From Fonsecaea monophora (lineage: Eukaryota; Ascomycota; Eurotiomycetes; Chaetothyriales; Herpotrichiellaceae): a stretch of 64,000 nucleotides of DNA. Position 1 is the stretch's first letter; every line of letters begins with the position of its first letter. The stretch is taken from contig NW_019174006.1 of NCBI RefSeq assembly GCF_001642475.1, positions 98,632 to 162,631 on the forward strand, given 5' to 3'. The translations under genes and the position numbers were made by a program. The notes under the pieces were generated by a model. It was not told where the DNA came from. It was given only the letters and a program-made list of their open reading frames with translations, and searched no databases. Of the stretch, positions 19,733 through 30,105 are shown piece by piece.

Positions 19733-21740
19733 ATGGCGGTAATGTGGAGGTGTATTGTATGCCCAAAGGAGTACCTCCACACCAGGACTGCATACAGACA
19801 CTTCAGGGAAATCCACCCGGAGCTGACTGGCGGTGCTTCAAGCAACCGCCAGTGGATCATCCGGGTGGATGACCCTGATGAGTCTGGACACAGTCCTGGT
19901 GTGGAGGCCTCCGATGAGGAGGACGTGGAAGATGATGAGCCGGTCGCCGATGGCGCTGTCGCCTCTCCTTCGGTGTCTCCGACACCTTCTCTCCCCCCCT
20001 CCTCCGCCGCCCTCCCTCCTTCTCCTCGACCGATGTTCGAGGAAGAGCCAGTGGCTAATTATCAGCCACAACAGCTCCGGTCTTCTCGCTCGACGAGAAA
20101 CCAAGAAAACAACCAATTGTCGCGAAATCGGGGTGGCCAACCTGATCACGACGTGACTGATGGCCTGCCAGTGCAACGCTGGCAATTTGCCACAGTCAGA
20201 GTCAACCAAGACGCCCCGGCCGAGCCTGGTGACGGGACCAATCCGTCAACTGAGAGCACGGACAGCAACTTCCCTTGGCCCGACCATCCCATGCCATCCT
20301 GGTCTCCAGCAATCAGACCATTCAATCAGGTATGTCTCACCCCGGTCTTTGCGAGACCGACTGTTTGCTAATGCAATGATTCTGCAATAGGAACTGCTTC
20401 GTCGCTCACGTGAGGGCAACAAGACCGCCAAAACTTCAGTTTGGGACCGAAAGACCGACAGCTGGATTCCAGGCATTGAAATAGAGCGACGTGAGGCCGC
20501 CAGAATTGCTCAAATGAACAATGCTAGACACACCTCTGCCACCAATGCCGATGCCATGAATGTTGACGAGGAAGAAGATAAGAATGACGAAGACAATGAC
20601 GATCTCATGGACGTTGAAGGTCTAGCATCAGATCCTAAACGCCGCAAAGCAACCTCTGGCTCAAACGAACGATATTTTGAAGTCAAGAAATGGGTTCAGG
20701 TGCCTGCTGCCGTGGCTGAGAGGATGCCAGAACCAAAATACCTTGCTGACCGCCGACCTGGAATGGAGAGTCTCTACAAGGGTGCATACAAAGCCACGAA
20801 TGGATTTGGAACTTTGGCAGACATTGTTGCTTCTGCAATGAGTAATGGAACTACCGGATACGATCTTAGTGATATCAATCCTGCTAGCGTCCTTGCCCCT
20901 GGGTCTGGGTCCGGCGCGCTCAATACCCAAGCAGACGGCACATCTACGCCAGTCCGAAAGAACATGCCTCCGAGGCGCAAGAAGAAGAAGCTTGGTGGGC
21001 CTGGGAGGAAGCCTAAGAATCCGAATCCCGCACCGGCTGCCGATGCTTCTGCTGCCGCTTCAGCAGGGCTGGAGAACGCCGCTGCCGACGATGCTGCCGC
21101 CACAAGTACTGTCGGAGGAGATGTGACCATGAGAAACACACCAGAAACAGGTGTGGAAGGTGGCGACAACGCAGAGGGAACGCCCGCCATCCAAGGCGAG
21201 GCAATCATGCAGGACGCAGACGTGGAAGGCTCTGAATCAGAGAGCGAAGACGAAGGAAGTGAGGAGGGAGAGATCGCCACTGACATCAATCCTGATCCCA
21301 CTAGCAACACCTCCATCATTGATCCCGCCCTCACAGACAACAACTTTGCCATCGATCCCGCCCTCTCAGACAACAATTCTGCCATCGATCCCGCACTGAC
21401 GGGAAACACATCTGTCGACGATCCTGCTCTTACTGAGCACGCCATGGCCACACAAGTCTCACCCAAGTCAGTTGGGGAAGTTGCCATGGCTGAAAAAGAG
21501 GGTGCTTCTGAAGAAGACAAGGAAGACACCAAACAGGAGGTGGTTGCAGCTAACAATCCTACTGCAAGCCCTGAAAGAGTTGAAGCTGAAGCGGATGCGA
21601 TTGCAGATGCTGACGCTATCTCTACCCCTGCCAATGAGCAGGAGGCCAAGAAAGAAGAACAACAAGGTGCAGGTGATGGACTGGACGTGCTTGGTGCACT
21701 TGAGGCTGCAGTGAACAAGGAGGCCGGTGAGGATGCCTGA
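19733..21740 (+). CDS. Acidic protein with N-terminal C2H2-like finger, 648 aa
   Basis: Two exons, 19733-20329 and 20391-21740, joined in phase across a 61-nt intron (GTATGT...CAATAG). Residues 7-28 read CIVCPKEYLHTRTAYRHFREIH, a CxxC plus HxxxxH pair fitting a C2H2-like finger. After a Ser/Pro-rich acidic linker comes a more conserved-looking middle (RRSREGNKTAKTSVWDRK, VKKWVQVPAAVAERMPEPKY, YLADRRPGMESLY), then the very basic RRKKKKLGGPGRKPK, resembling an AT-hook or nuclear localisation signal. The last third is Ala/Asp/Glu-rich with a degenerate 13-residue repeat (IDPALTDNN type, four copies). I do not recognise the family; a subunit of a chromatin complex is possible from the basic LGGPGRK element, but this is not established. 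The finger argues for the start at 19733. Confidence 0.8.
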
Positions 21741-22364
21741 TCTGCAATAACGCCCAGCATAAGAACAAGACGTTGAAATCAGTTCAAAACAGTGATACCC
21801 GAGCGAGATCAGGAACTTTCAAATACGGCGTTGTGAGGAACGAGAACATGATGCTTGTACGAACAGGAAACAACGGCGGCTCAAACATGGTGCTTTGGCG
21901 AACATGGACTGGAATTGCGACAGGAATTGGGCGGTTCAGACATGTTGTTTTCAAAGTGCAAACAGGATGGCGGAGATATTGTGCTGTCAAGAGTGTTCAG
22001 GAGTGCAAATCAGGAAGTCAGAAATATCAGGAAAACGTCAAAGAAAGTGGAGGCAGAACACAACCTGAACAGATTCTCGCAAGAGCCGAGAGAGAGGACA
22101 GCCTGAACATGGTGCTGTTATTCAGAGAGAGAGAGAGAGAGAGATCAAAGTGTAACTCTCATGTTTCAATGAAGATTGATTTTTATGGATACACTTGATG
22201 GGATCAGCTGTCCTGCCATTTCCGAACTCCCATTTGTGATCTGCATGTCCGACTTTCACTATGTGCCTGTGGTCTGCTCCATCGCACTCACTGTCCGTCT
22301 AGCTTCCACGGCTTCCTTCCCTCGTATTACACCCAAAGTGTCAATTCATAGTAGAGAAGGTGAT
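21741..22364. other. Intergenic between convergent genes
   Basis: Contains a (GA)n run at 22124-22144 and no supported gene. Confidence 0.5.
22124..22144. repeat. (GA)n microsatellite
   Basis: Uninterrupted GA dinucleotide run of about 21 nt in the 3' flank of the acidic zinc-finger gene. Confidence 0.9.
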
Positions 22365-23020
22365 TTACTCAAAGGGGTTGGTCCGGGTTCCCCAGTACGT
22401 GAGGAACACACTCAGGCCAACAGTCTCGAACAGGCGGGTCAAAACGCCGACTGCGACGGTGTCCAGAGGCCGGTTTTCAACGACGACTTGAGAGACGAGC
22501 TGAGCGGGTGTTTGGTTAGTCTTTGACCACGGACTGTACGGGGTCTGGACGTACCGATGGACTGTAGGAAGCCATGAAGATCAGACCACCGAGATATGCA
22601 GCTCCTTTGTATGACAGAGTGCCAGTGGCATTGATGAGGGCAGCAACACCATAAGTCTGCACGGCAGATCCAACAATGGACGAACCCCAGCTGGCTGCGG
22701 CGGTGGCAGTCTCCTTCGACTTGAAGAATTCTTCCTTGCTGTCGGCGGCCTTGGCACGGTGGTAGGTGTCACCGAATAGAGGGGCTAGCACGGCGGCGGA
22801 GGCGGCCTGGTTGAAGACGATGCCCAGGGCAATTGCCGAGGGCTTGACGGGTGGAAGGTCTGGAGGAGAGGGAGCAGGTTAGCAGAGTGCTCTTAGATTT
22901 GTTGCAGACGTTTGGTCCAAGAATGAGCTCTGTCTTTGGAAGTCTCGGGTGGTGACGTAGAAGTACATTCAATGAGGGATTGGAGGGGGGAAGTGAGGAC
23001 ATACAGTGCAGAGTTGCCAT
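22365..23020 (-). CDS. DUF1761-like small membrane protein, 151 aa
   Basis: Three exons on the minus strand: 23005-23020 (16 nt), 22555-22859 and 22365-22499, with GT/AG introns of 145 and 55 nt; total 151 aa. The product alternates hydrophobic segments typical of a four-helix membrane protein: AIALGIVFNQAASAAVLAPL, SSIVGSAVQTYGVAALINAT, YKGAAYLGGLIFMASYSP and VGVLTRLFETVGLSVFLTYW, ending WGTRTNPFE. This pattern resembles the fungal DUF1761 family, whose role is unknown. Without splicing each exon frame is truncated, and the joined frame has no internal stop, which supports the model. Confidence 0.82.
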
Positions 23021-24024
23021 TGTGGTGTAGTTGTTGGGTAAATAGAAGACTGAGGATGTATTTGGGGGTCTTGAGTTGTTGCGGCGGCAAGGGAGATCAG
23101 AGGTCGATGGAACTGCGCTTCTTGGGAGGAGGAAAGAGAAGGGATGGGATGAGGTTGAGCTTCGAGGCAAGCTTATATTGAAGAACCTTGTGACGTGCAG
23201 GGGGGGGCGCAGAGGGACCGAAGTGACTTGGAGACTTGCAATAGTGGCGCCAGAGCAACCGGGAAACCAAAGCTTCAGCTACTATGGCGCAAAAACAATG
23301 ACGACACGGGGAGTAACAAGGCGGTAATATTGAGGGGGAGACACGAATATTACATGCCCACACAGAGCTGAGCCACAGATTGCTGGGGGCACTCCACTTT
23401 GTAATGACCGTCTGCAAGTACAAATTCGGTGGCTTGGGATTTTCGATGATGTCAGTGCCGAGGATCAATCTGGTGCAATTATGGAACACCTGACGTTAAC
23501 CTTTGGAGACCTGGGATTCTTTCACCTTCCAATCATCGACCTTGTCATTGTTGCCTCGGATCCAAGGGCATTTCATGTTTCTCGAACAGCTCCATCTGGG
23601 TTGTTGGACTCACAAGGCAGATGAGAACCATCTTACACCTTGGGAAAGAGATGCCTCTAAGGTAGGAACAGCTGCAGCTAAGCATGTTACCCCGGATTAT
23701 CTGTCCGCTAAGCTATCATCCAATCATTTCGGTTGCCTGATATCGGGGTCTATCAGCAGCCTCGCGGGTGAGCCCTCTGTCGAAAAAGTTTCGTGTTTTT
23801 CTTTTTGTAGATTGTCCGTACGCGGCGACAGCCACCATTCTACGAGAGACCAAGCAGTCCTATAAACTAACCGCAGCATGTATCGAGTCTCAACCTGGTC
23901 CTTTAGCAAGCACCCTTGATCAAACAGCATTAAGTCCGATAGCGGAGCAAGAATGAGAAACTCCGCAGCGCAATAAAAAGTCTCCTCGATTCAACGAGTT
24001 ACAGTACTACCAGCCCACCCAAAT
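23021..24024. promoter_or_regulatory. Divergent promoter region, DUF1761-like / EFM6-like
   Basis: 1.0 kb between divergent starts. Several short frames, none convincing. Nothing else is recognised. Confidence 0.45.
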
Positions 24025-24768
24025 ATGCCTGCCTCCCGCTCCCCCTCTCCAGAGAACGACGTCTTTGGCATATCTACCGCCCTCATTCCCGAGGGCGACA
24101 ACAAGAAGCCCGCAACAACAAGTCTGACCTTTGACAACCTGCTCCCCTCCACCAGATCCCTCATCCTCCACGAAGATCTGCAAGAAGGATGTGGCGGCCA
24201 ACTCTGGCCCGCCGGTATGGTCCTATCAAAATACATGCTGAGATACCACAGGGCTGGGTCGCTGCGAGGAAAGTCTGTCGTGGAGATCGGTGCAGGTGGC
24301 GGGTTGGTGGGGCTCGCAGTCGCACTGGGGTGTGAACTCGACAGCGACCAGAAGATCTACATCACGGACCAGATACCGATGCTGGCGCTGATGAGGAAGA
24401 ATATCACACTCAACAAACTAGAAGACAAGGTTGTCGCAGAGGTCTACGACTGGGGCACCGCGCCTCCTCCCACCATCTTGTCCTCTCGCACCCAACATCA
24501 GCACCCCGACGTCGTCCTCGCGGCAGACTGCGTCTATTTTGAACCTACTTTCCCGCTTTTACTCCAGACCCTGAACGATCTCATCGGCCCCGAAACGACC
24601 TGCTACTTCTGCTTCAAGAAGAGACGGAAAGCCGACATGCGGTTCATCCGTGACATGACGAAAAGTTTCCAAGCTGAATATATCGAGTACGATGGCAAGG
24701 AAGCGGATCAGAAAGAAGGCATATTCCTCTACGCTGTGAGACGAAAGAGTAAAGATCAAAGACAATGA
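24025..24768 (+). CDS. EFM6: Protein-lysine N-methyltransferase EFM6-like (METTL21 type)
   Basis: 247 aa, single exon, ATG at 24025. A class I SAM-dependent methyltransferase fold is visible: the pre-motif FDNLLPSTRSLILHEDLQEG and GGQLWPAGMVLSKYM, motif I VVEIGAGGGLVGLAVALG, an acidic loop IYITDQIPML, then DVVLAADCVYFEPTFPLL, which carries the DxxxAADCxY post-motif of the METTL21/EFM group. Yeast Efm6 methylates elongation factor 1A; the WPAG and AADCVYFEP stretches point to that subfamily, although other METTL21 members act on different substrates, so the exact target is inferred. No targeting signal. Confidence 0.82.
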   Translation: MPASRSPSPENDVFGISTALIPEGDNKKPATTSLTFDNLLPSTRSLILHEDLQEGCGGQLWPAGMVLSKYMLRYHRAGSLRGKSVVEIGAGGGLVGLAVALGCELDSDQKIYITDQIPMLALMRKNITLNKLEDKVVAEVYDWGTAPPPTILSSRTQHQHPDVVLAADCVYFEPTFPLLLQTLNDLIGPETTCYFCFKKRRKADMRFIRDMTKSFQAEYIEYDGKEADQKEGIFLYAVRRKSKDQRQ

Positions 24769-25077
24769 CACATACAATTTCTCATCATTTTGTCTCGACA
24801 TGTAAAATTACAATTCTCACTATGATTGTGGTATCTCAGTCTCGTAATAGTCGTACATCTGATGCCGCTGATAATAAATCACCATGTATCAGCCCCGCGT
24901 GGCAATACACTTTCGTTTGGCTCGTTTCGCATAGGACCCGCACCGAATAAAGGGCTCATGCTTGTCAATCTCTCTCTGCTTCTCCACACGGACAGGAGGG
25001 ACTCGGACCAGGCCCTTCCCAGAAGTCGAGGCGTGGAGGGTCTCTGCTGCCTCTGCTGCATTTCTGTATCAGGACCT
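24769..25077. other. Intergenic between convergent genes
   Basis: 309 nt with the two 3' ends. Nothing else seen. Confidence 0.5.
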
Positions 25078-25440
25078 TTAATAATATCGACGGGTTCGCC
25101 TCCCATCCGTCCCGTGCATTCGTCTAGTCCCCGCAGCCTTTTGTCCGGGCCTCCTGGTCAGGCTTCCTTTCAACTTCAGCATCGCACCAGAGACTTTGTC
25201 GCCGATGCTGGTCTTGCGACGGGGGGTGGTCCTGGTGGTCGCAGGTGTGCGGCGCACACCGACCCGACGTCTTCGTGTGGGTGCAGCGGTGGTGGGCCTG
25301 GTCCGTGTTCCGCCCATTAAGCGCTGCTTGAGGGTAGGCTTGGTACGGATTGCTGCCTCTGGTGGATGATGAGTAGTAGTCGTGGTCGTGGTGACCGTTG
25401 TTCCACCGGCATGGCGCTTGGTCTTTCTTCCTAGAACCAT
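25078..25440 (-). CDS. Small, very basic conserved-type protein, 120 aa
   Basis: One exon, with ATG at 25438-25440 (MVLGRKTKRHAGG); the frame extends upstream only to a non-ATG codon. It is dominated by Arg, Lys and Thr, includes a poly-Thr run (TTVTTTTTTTHH), an Arg-rich block (TRRRRVGVRRTP) and a more ordered-looking tail KTSIGDKVSGAMLKLKGSL followed by TRRPGQKAAGTRRMHGTDG. That tail recalls small hypothetical proteins seen in other filamentous fungi, which suggests a real gene, but I know of no function. Charge and composition would suit binding to nucleic acid or acidic partners; this is inference. Confidence 0.7.
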   Translation of the reverse strand: MVLGRKTKRHAGGTTVTTTTTTTHHPPEAAIRTKPTLKQRLMGGTRTRPTTAAPTRRRRVGVRRTPATTRTTPRRKTSIGDKVSGAMLKLKGSLTRRPGQKAAGTRRMHGTDGRRTRRYY

Positions 25441-26441
25441 TTTGATAGTTGTTTTGTTTATTTGGTATTTAGAGAAGGGATCTTTCAATGTAGTGTGTCT
25501 GTGAGATGTGGAGAGAGAGTGGAATCCAAACCTCAGATAGAGCCAACATCAACGTTTATCAATACCTTGCAGAATGTGGGATTTACCTGTCATTTACCCC
25601 AAACGACCAGCGACGTCATATTGTGAGGGCCACTACTCGGCCACGAAACGGTCTTGGAGCGTCGTGGTTCGTCTATTACTCTAAAGAGATCAAGAAGCAT
25701 TGAAGGAAAACAGGTTTGACTATCGAAAGAGAAGTCCTCGTGGTAGATCGTCGTATTCGGCCAATCATCAACACGACAAGCAGCCACAGGATCTGCGCTG
25801 TCAGGGACCCCGATGACGCAGGGCAAGACTCCCCTTGCACCACCTTGCCGGGCACTTGGACCGTTGCATCTCGATCACTGTCGACGTCAAGGATGTTGCT
25901 TCCAGGCCGTGCCATCGTAATTGGGTGCCACACCACCGTGCCCCATTGCATGCGTTAAAGCACATCAGGGACCATGTCCTTGTGGCGGTGCTGTCGTTTC
26001 TTCAGGGCATCAGGATTTTATTTCCGATGAGCATTAGATCGAGAGAGGTATGAGGCTGGAAGCAGAGTGTGATGCTCTTTGATCTAGAGGATGCCGGTAC
26101 TTGAGTTACAACGGTGGTCGGACACAAGAGAGCATGTAGAGGTTACAATGAAAAGGTGAAGCTACAGCATCAAAACTAGGTGCTCGATACATGACGAATG
26201 ATAGAAGCAGAGAACAGGTCAGAAGGCAGGTTGGAAGCTTTTCTCATGAGGACGAGGGAGTCAAAAGACAGCCTCACAATGGACAAGCGGGGAAATCTGC
26301 ACTGTTCATCGCAGTTCCGCCTCCTACCTATGTAGGTCCTCATCTCGTCTCATCTCAACTCAATTTCGAATCCAAGCAAGTTGCCCATTCAGCAATTCTG
26401 CGAGGTGCCATTCGTTACACGTTGCACGCTAATGCACCAAC
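25441..26441. promoter_or_regulatory. Divergent promoter region
   Basis: 1.0 kb between the small basic gene and the coiled-coil gene. No supported frame; nothing else recognised. Confidence 0.45.
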
Positions 26442-27405
26442 ATGCAATCTGTCAACAGCACATCTCGTCCTATGGCTGTCAAACCCATCTTCGTTCGGTC
26501 TCAGGATGCGGCTGCCAAAACTCCATCTAAACGCCAGCCAGTGCCACCACCAAACACGACCAAACCTGGAAGAGTTGATCGCTCCGAAGGGCGTGGTTTT
26601 CATCGAATCTCAAAGGTCAGAGGAAGCGACAGGAAAAAGCCGGAGCCAAGTTCAATTTTAGCAGACAAGTTTACAGGTATTTAGCCCTCCTATCACTTGA
26701 CCTATGCTCATTACCTCCAGAAAGTCTCGAACAGTACCGAGAGAATGTGCAAATCGAAAGCACAAGCATGCTAGACGAGGCTGAGAGAAAACTGATCGGA
26801 GGCCTCACAGAACTCTCCGTCAATATCGAAAGTCATTTTCGTGGATTGGCAGAGATAGAAGAGCCGTTACAAAGACCACTTGCTACCGAAGCGTTAACGA
26901 AAGTCTCAAACGGAACAGGTAACCAAGGGGCTGAGGGCGAAGTCTTGCTCAAAGATCGTATCATGCAATTTCGTGCATTGCGAGAAGAGAAAGAGGACGT
27001 CCTGAGCAAATTGTGGAAGGAGTGGGAAGATATCCAGTTTGATCTGATAAGACTTGCCGTCGAGGCCTTCGGAAAGCAGTCACTCCTCATCGTCCAGCTT
27101 CAAGATAGAGCCATGAAGCCAGGCCAGCAAGAGAGACTGGAGAACACCCTTGACTCTGCTCAAAAGATACATGATGAGATTCACCACCAACATGCACAAC
27201 TGGAACAAGACATGACAGGATTTGAAGAGACCATTGGCCAGATCTCGAATAGAACGAAGAAGGCAGCCGCCGACATGCAGCAGGTATGGACTCTTCACCT
27301 CACGCTCGACTCCATCCTAATGGGCGATCACAGCAATATAACGTGCAAAAGAGCAAGTTGTTCAAGGGCCTCATGCAATCCATTGAGCAGCTTGCGGCGT
27401 TGTGA
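26442..27405 (+). CDS. Coiled-coil protein of unknown role, 289 aa
   Basis: Three exons: 26442-26676, 26721-27283 and 27334-27405; introns of 44 and 50 nt with GT/AG ends, and the frame stays continuous through both. The first ~70 residues are basic and Pro-rich (AKTPSKRQPVPPPNTTKPG) and probably disordered. From ESLEQYREN to the end the protein is helical: heptad-like stretches include RIMQFRALREEKEDVLSKL, RLENTLDSAQKIHDEIHHQ and LEQDMTGFEETIGQISNR, with a hydrophobic last helix LFKGLMQSIEQLAAL. There is no signal peptide or membrane segment. Size and layout resemble small structural subunits, for example of kinetochore or tethering complexes, but I do not recognise the family. Confidence 0.75.
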
Positions 27406-28348
27406 AAGACATTTGGACCCGAGATACCGGATGGTTGCAACCACACCAGCAGAGAGTGCTACACGTGAACGGTCATCGGTCCCGTGCTGACACTCAAATG
27501 CGCGAGGTTAGAAATGTCGGTCTAGGGTGAGGTCATGATCGCAACAGCTGACCTGTTCCATCCTCAACAAGAACTGAAAGGCCGTGTTTTGTGCAGATTG
27601 CAGTACACAGATGGACGGCCCGCGTCTCGCTCTTCGCCTCTTCAGACTGTCGATATCCGCGAATATCCGCATCGGACTCGGGCAAATGAGGTCAATTTAA
27701 CTCGCGGAATCGAAGCCGGAGTTTTTCAGCGAAGCCTTGTTTCCTCCCAATTGGTGATCTTGTCCCACCAATCTCAACGTGTAGGTAGGTATGAAGACCT
27801 TCATTGTGTTGCAATCAGTGGCCAACCCCGCTGGCATCAAGAACCTAGTGGAAAATTTCTCTTCTGAAAATCTCTCGGTTCTCTTCTGCAACCATGTGAC
27901 GCGATGTGTCCCGGTCTTGCGGGCGTCCTTCGCATTCGGTGGGTGCAGGACCGCCCTGATAAGACCTTGTACTTTCAAAGGCGTACTGCTTTAGCGTGGG
28001 AACGTGGTAAGTCGCGATCGTCAAAGAATGTGGATTGGCAGACCAACGGAACGGATCTATCTCTGGATGTGCCATCGTTGGGATGTATGCCTTGTTCCAC
28101 CGCAAAACCTTGCGAGAATCCACTCCAACACCAGTCTTGTGTCTCTTGTATTGTGTTTTTTTTTTATGTCCAGGTACCCGCGTCTGCCGAAGGCGATATA
28201 TGAGTCAAGGTTTTGTTCTTCTATTCCTTTCGACCTTTTCCCTGTTGTATCTTAACTTCTTATAAGCGGCTCATCTATCCTGGCTAGTGTTGACACATTC
28301 TTTGTTCTTTGAGTCAATTGATCATCTTTGATCATCAAGTCAGTCATC
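27406..28348. promoter_or_regulatory. Upstream region of the branched-chain aminotransferase
   Basis: 0.9 kb with no supported gene; a T-run sits near 28155. Expected to contain the BAT promoter and the 3' end of the coiled-coil gene. Confidence 0.45.
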
Positions 28349-29689
28349 ATGGCTCCAGTTGCTGTTACGCCTGTCTCTCCGCCATCTCCCACCCTTGACG
28401 ATACTTCTAAATTGACCAAGGCTGGCACGGCCGCAATACTTGAGAAGACTGCCTCTAACAGCCGTCGAGTTGCAGAGCTAGATGCCTCGAAACTGACCAT
28501 TACCCGCAACCTCAACCCCAAGCATGTGCCGGTGGCCAACTCGCCAGAAGTCTGGTCGCAGAGCTGCACGACGGATCATATGCTGACCGCTCGCTGGACG
28601 GAGAAAGATGGATGGGAAGCGCCCGAAATCAGACCTTACGGGCCGCTGTCAATCATGCCCACGGCATCCGTCCTGCATTATGCCACCGAGTGCTTTGAAG
28701 GAATGAAGGCATACAGAGGCGTGGATGGCAAGGTCCGCCTTTTCAGGGCCGACCGCAACGCAAGACGATTCTTACAATCAGCAACTCGGATTGCACTGCC
28801 CAGCTTCCCGCCAGAGGAATTTGTCAAGTTATTGAAGAAGTTCGTCGGCGTCGAGGCAAGCAAATGGATCGCCGAGCCGGAATCTTTCATTTACATTCGA
28901 CCAACCATGATAGCAACGGCACCTGCTCTCGGTGTACAGAGACCCAAGGAGGCATTGATGTATATTATCATGGTCATGTTCCCGTCTTTAGACGACCCGA
29001 GCTGCAAACCCCCTTCTTCTCTTCCTGCGCAGCCCACAGCCTCGAAGGGGATGCGCCTCCTTGCTTCCCGGCACGACATGATCCGAGCCTGGCCGGGCGG
29101 ATTTGGAAACGCGAAAGTCGGGGCAAACTACGGACCGTCGCTCGTCGCGCAGGGAGAAGCACGGGCCAGGGGTTACGATCAGATTCTGTGGTTGTTTGGG
29201 AACGAGTGCTTCGTCACTGAAGCAGGCGGCTCCAATTTCTTCGTGCTGTGGGACAACAAGCAAACCGGACGGAGAGAGCTTGTCACCGCACCGCTGGAAG
29301 ACGGAGTCATTCTCGAAGGCGTCACGCGCGCGTCGGTGCTGGAACTCGTCAAATCTGGGGCGATCGGCGGCGGTAATGTGGATGTGGTTGAGAGGAAATT
29401 CACCATGCATGAACTCATCGAGGCCGAGAACGAGGGGAGACTCCTCGAGGCGTTTGGAGCCGGGACGGCCTTTTTCATCTCCCCGGTGCAGGATATTCAT
29501 TTCCGAGGTTCAGATCTTGTCCTACCGCTGGGAAGGGAAGGGCAGGAGAACGGTGTTGCTGCCGAGACCAACGGAGCCAGCTTTGCCATGGCCGTCAAGC
29601 AGGCCTTGAAGGACATCATGTATGGCCGACGAGAGCACGAGTGGGGTGTGGTGATTGAAGAGGAGAAAGAGAGACGTGCTTTTGAATGA
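28349..29689 (+). CDS. BAT1: Branched-chain amino acid aminotransferase
   Basis: PLP enzyme that interconverts Leu, Ile and Val with their 2-oxo acids, the last synthetic and first catabolic step. 446 aa, intronless, fold-type IV. Visible motifs: YGPLSIMPTASVLHYATECFEG, the substrate-site region YIRPTMIATAPALGV, the PLP lysine K256 in GNAKVGANYG, and the phosphate-binding EAGGSNFF and LEGVTRASVLEL region. The true start is ATG 28349 (MAPVAVTP) because the longer frame begins at a TTG. The N-terminal ~50 residues are Ser/Thr/Pro-rich and could include a weak mitochondrial presequence, but location is uncertain. The assignment is firm; which yeast paralogue (BAT1 mitochondrial or BAT2 cytosolic) it matches is open. 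Confidence 0.95.
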   Translation: MAPVAVTPVSPPSPTLDDTSKLTKAGTAAILEKTASNSRRVAELDASKLTITRNLNPKHVPVANSPEVWSQSCTTDHMLTARWTEKDGWEAPEIRPYGPLSIMPTASVLHYATECFEGMKAYRGVDGKVRLFRADRNARRFLQSATRIALPSFPPEEFVKLLKKFVGVEASKWIAEPESFIYIRPTMIATAPALGVQRPKEALMYIIMVMFPSLDDPSCKPPSSLPAQPTASKGMRLLASRHDMIRAWPGGFGNAKVGANYGPSLVAQGEARARGYDQILWLFGNECFVTEAGGSNFFVLWDNKQTGRRELVTAPLEDGVILEGVTRASVLELVKSGAIGGGNVDVVERKFTMHELIEAENEGRLLEAFGAGTAFFISPVQDIHFRGSDLVLPLGREGQENGVAAETNGASFAMAVKQALKDIMYGRREHEWGVVIEEEKERRAFE

Positions 29690-30105
29690 TGGCTCATGAC
29701 ACGTTTGAGAGTCCTGTTTTTTTTTTTCTCTCTTTTTTCCTTTTGTTTTTATGATGGCCAGCTAGCATCGGGAGCGAACTGGGAATGAATGAAAAGGAAT
29801 AAGCCGGGGGAAGCAGTTCGACTCGGTGATGATGGATTTTTGATTATGGCCCATGCGATCTCGGGCCGCGCATATATTGTTGTTTTGTACATATTGTCGC
29901 CGAGGCATTTGGAAGTGTTTGGGAGAATGAACATACATCTGTGAACACGAGACTTTCTTGACCCTTTGAACGAGGTGCACATTCGATGATGCTGGGAGAT
30001 CGTGCTTTCTCGCAATCTTCGGTGTGAGCCTCATGAGCCTGAACTGCTACGCTCGGACCATGCATGACTCATTCCATCGCATCCCTCCTCGAGTCGAGGG
30101 CCTTT
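29690..30105. other. Intergenic between convergent genes
   Basis: Contains a T-rich tract near 29716-29750 just after the aminotransferase stop. No supported gene. Confidence 0.5.

Noticed and set aside
20774..21760. Minus-strand frame of 328 codons, Ser/Ala-rich
   Set aside because: It is a shadow of the acidic, Ala-rich coding region on the plus strand; composition simply mirrors it.
26191..26661. Plus-strand frame of 156 codons overlapping the coiled-coil gene start
   Set aside because: Different frame from the coiled-coil exon 1, which splices cleanly to a helical protein; this frame has no such support.
28988..29500. Minus-strand frame of 170 codons
   Set aside because: Antisense of the aminotransferase; no domain.
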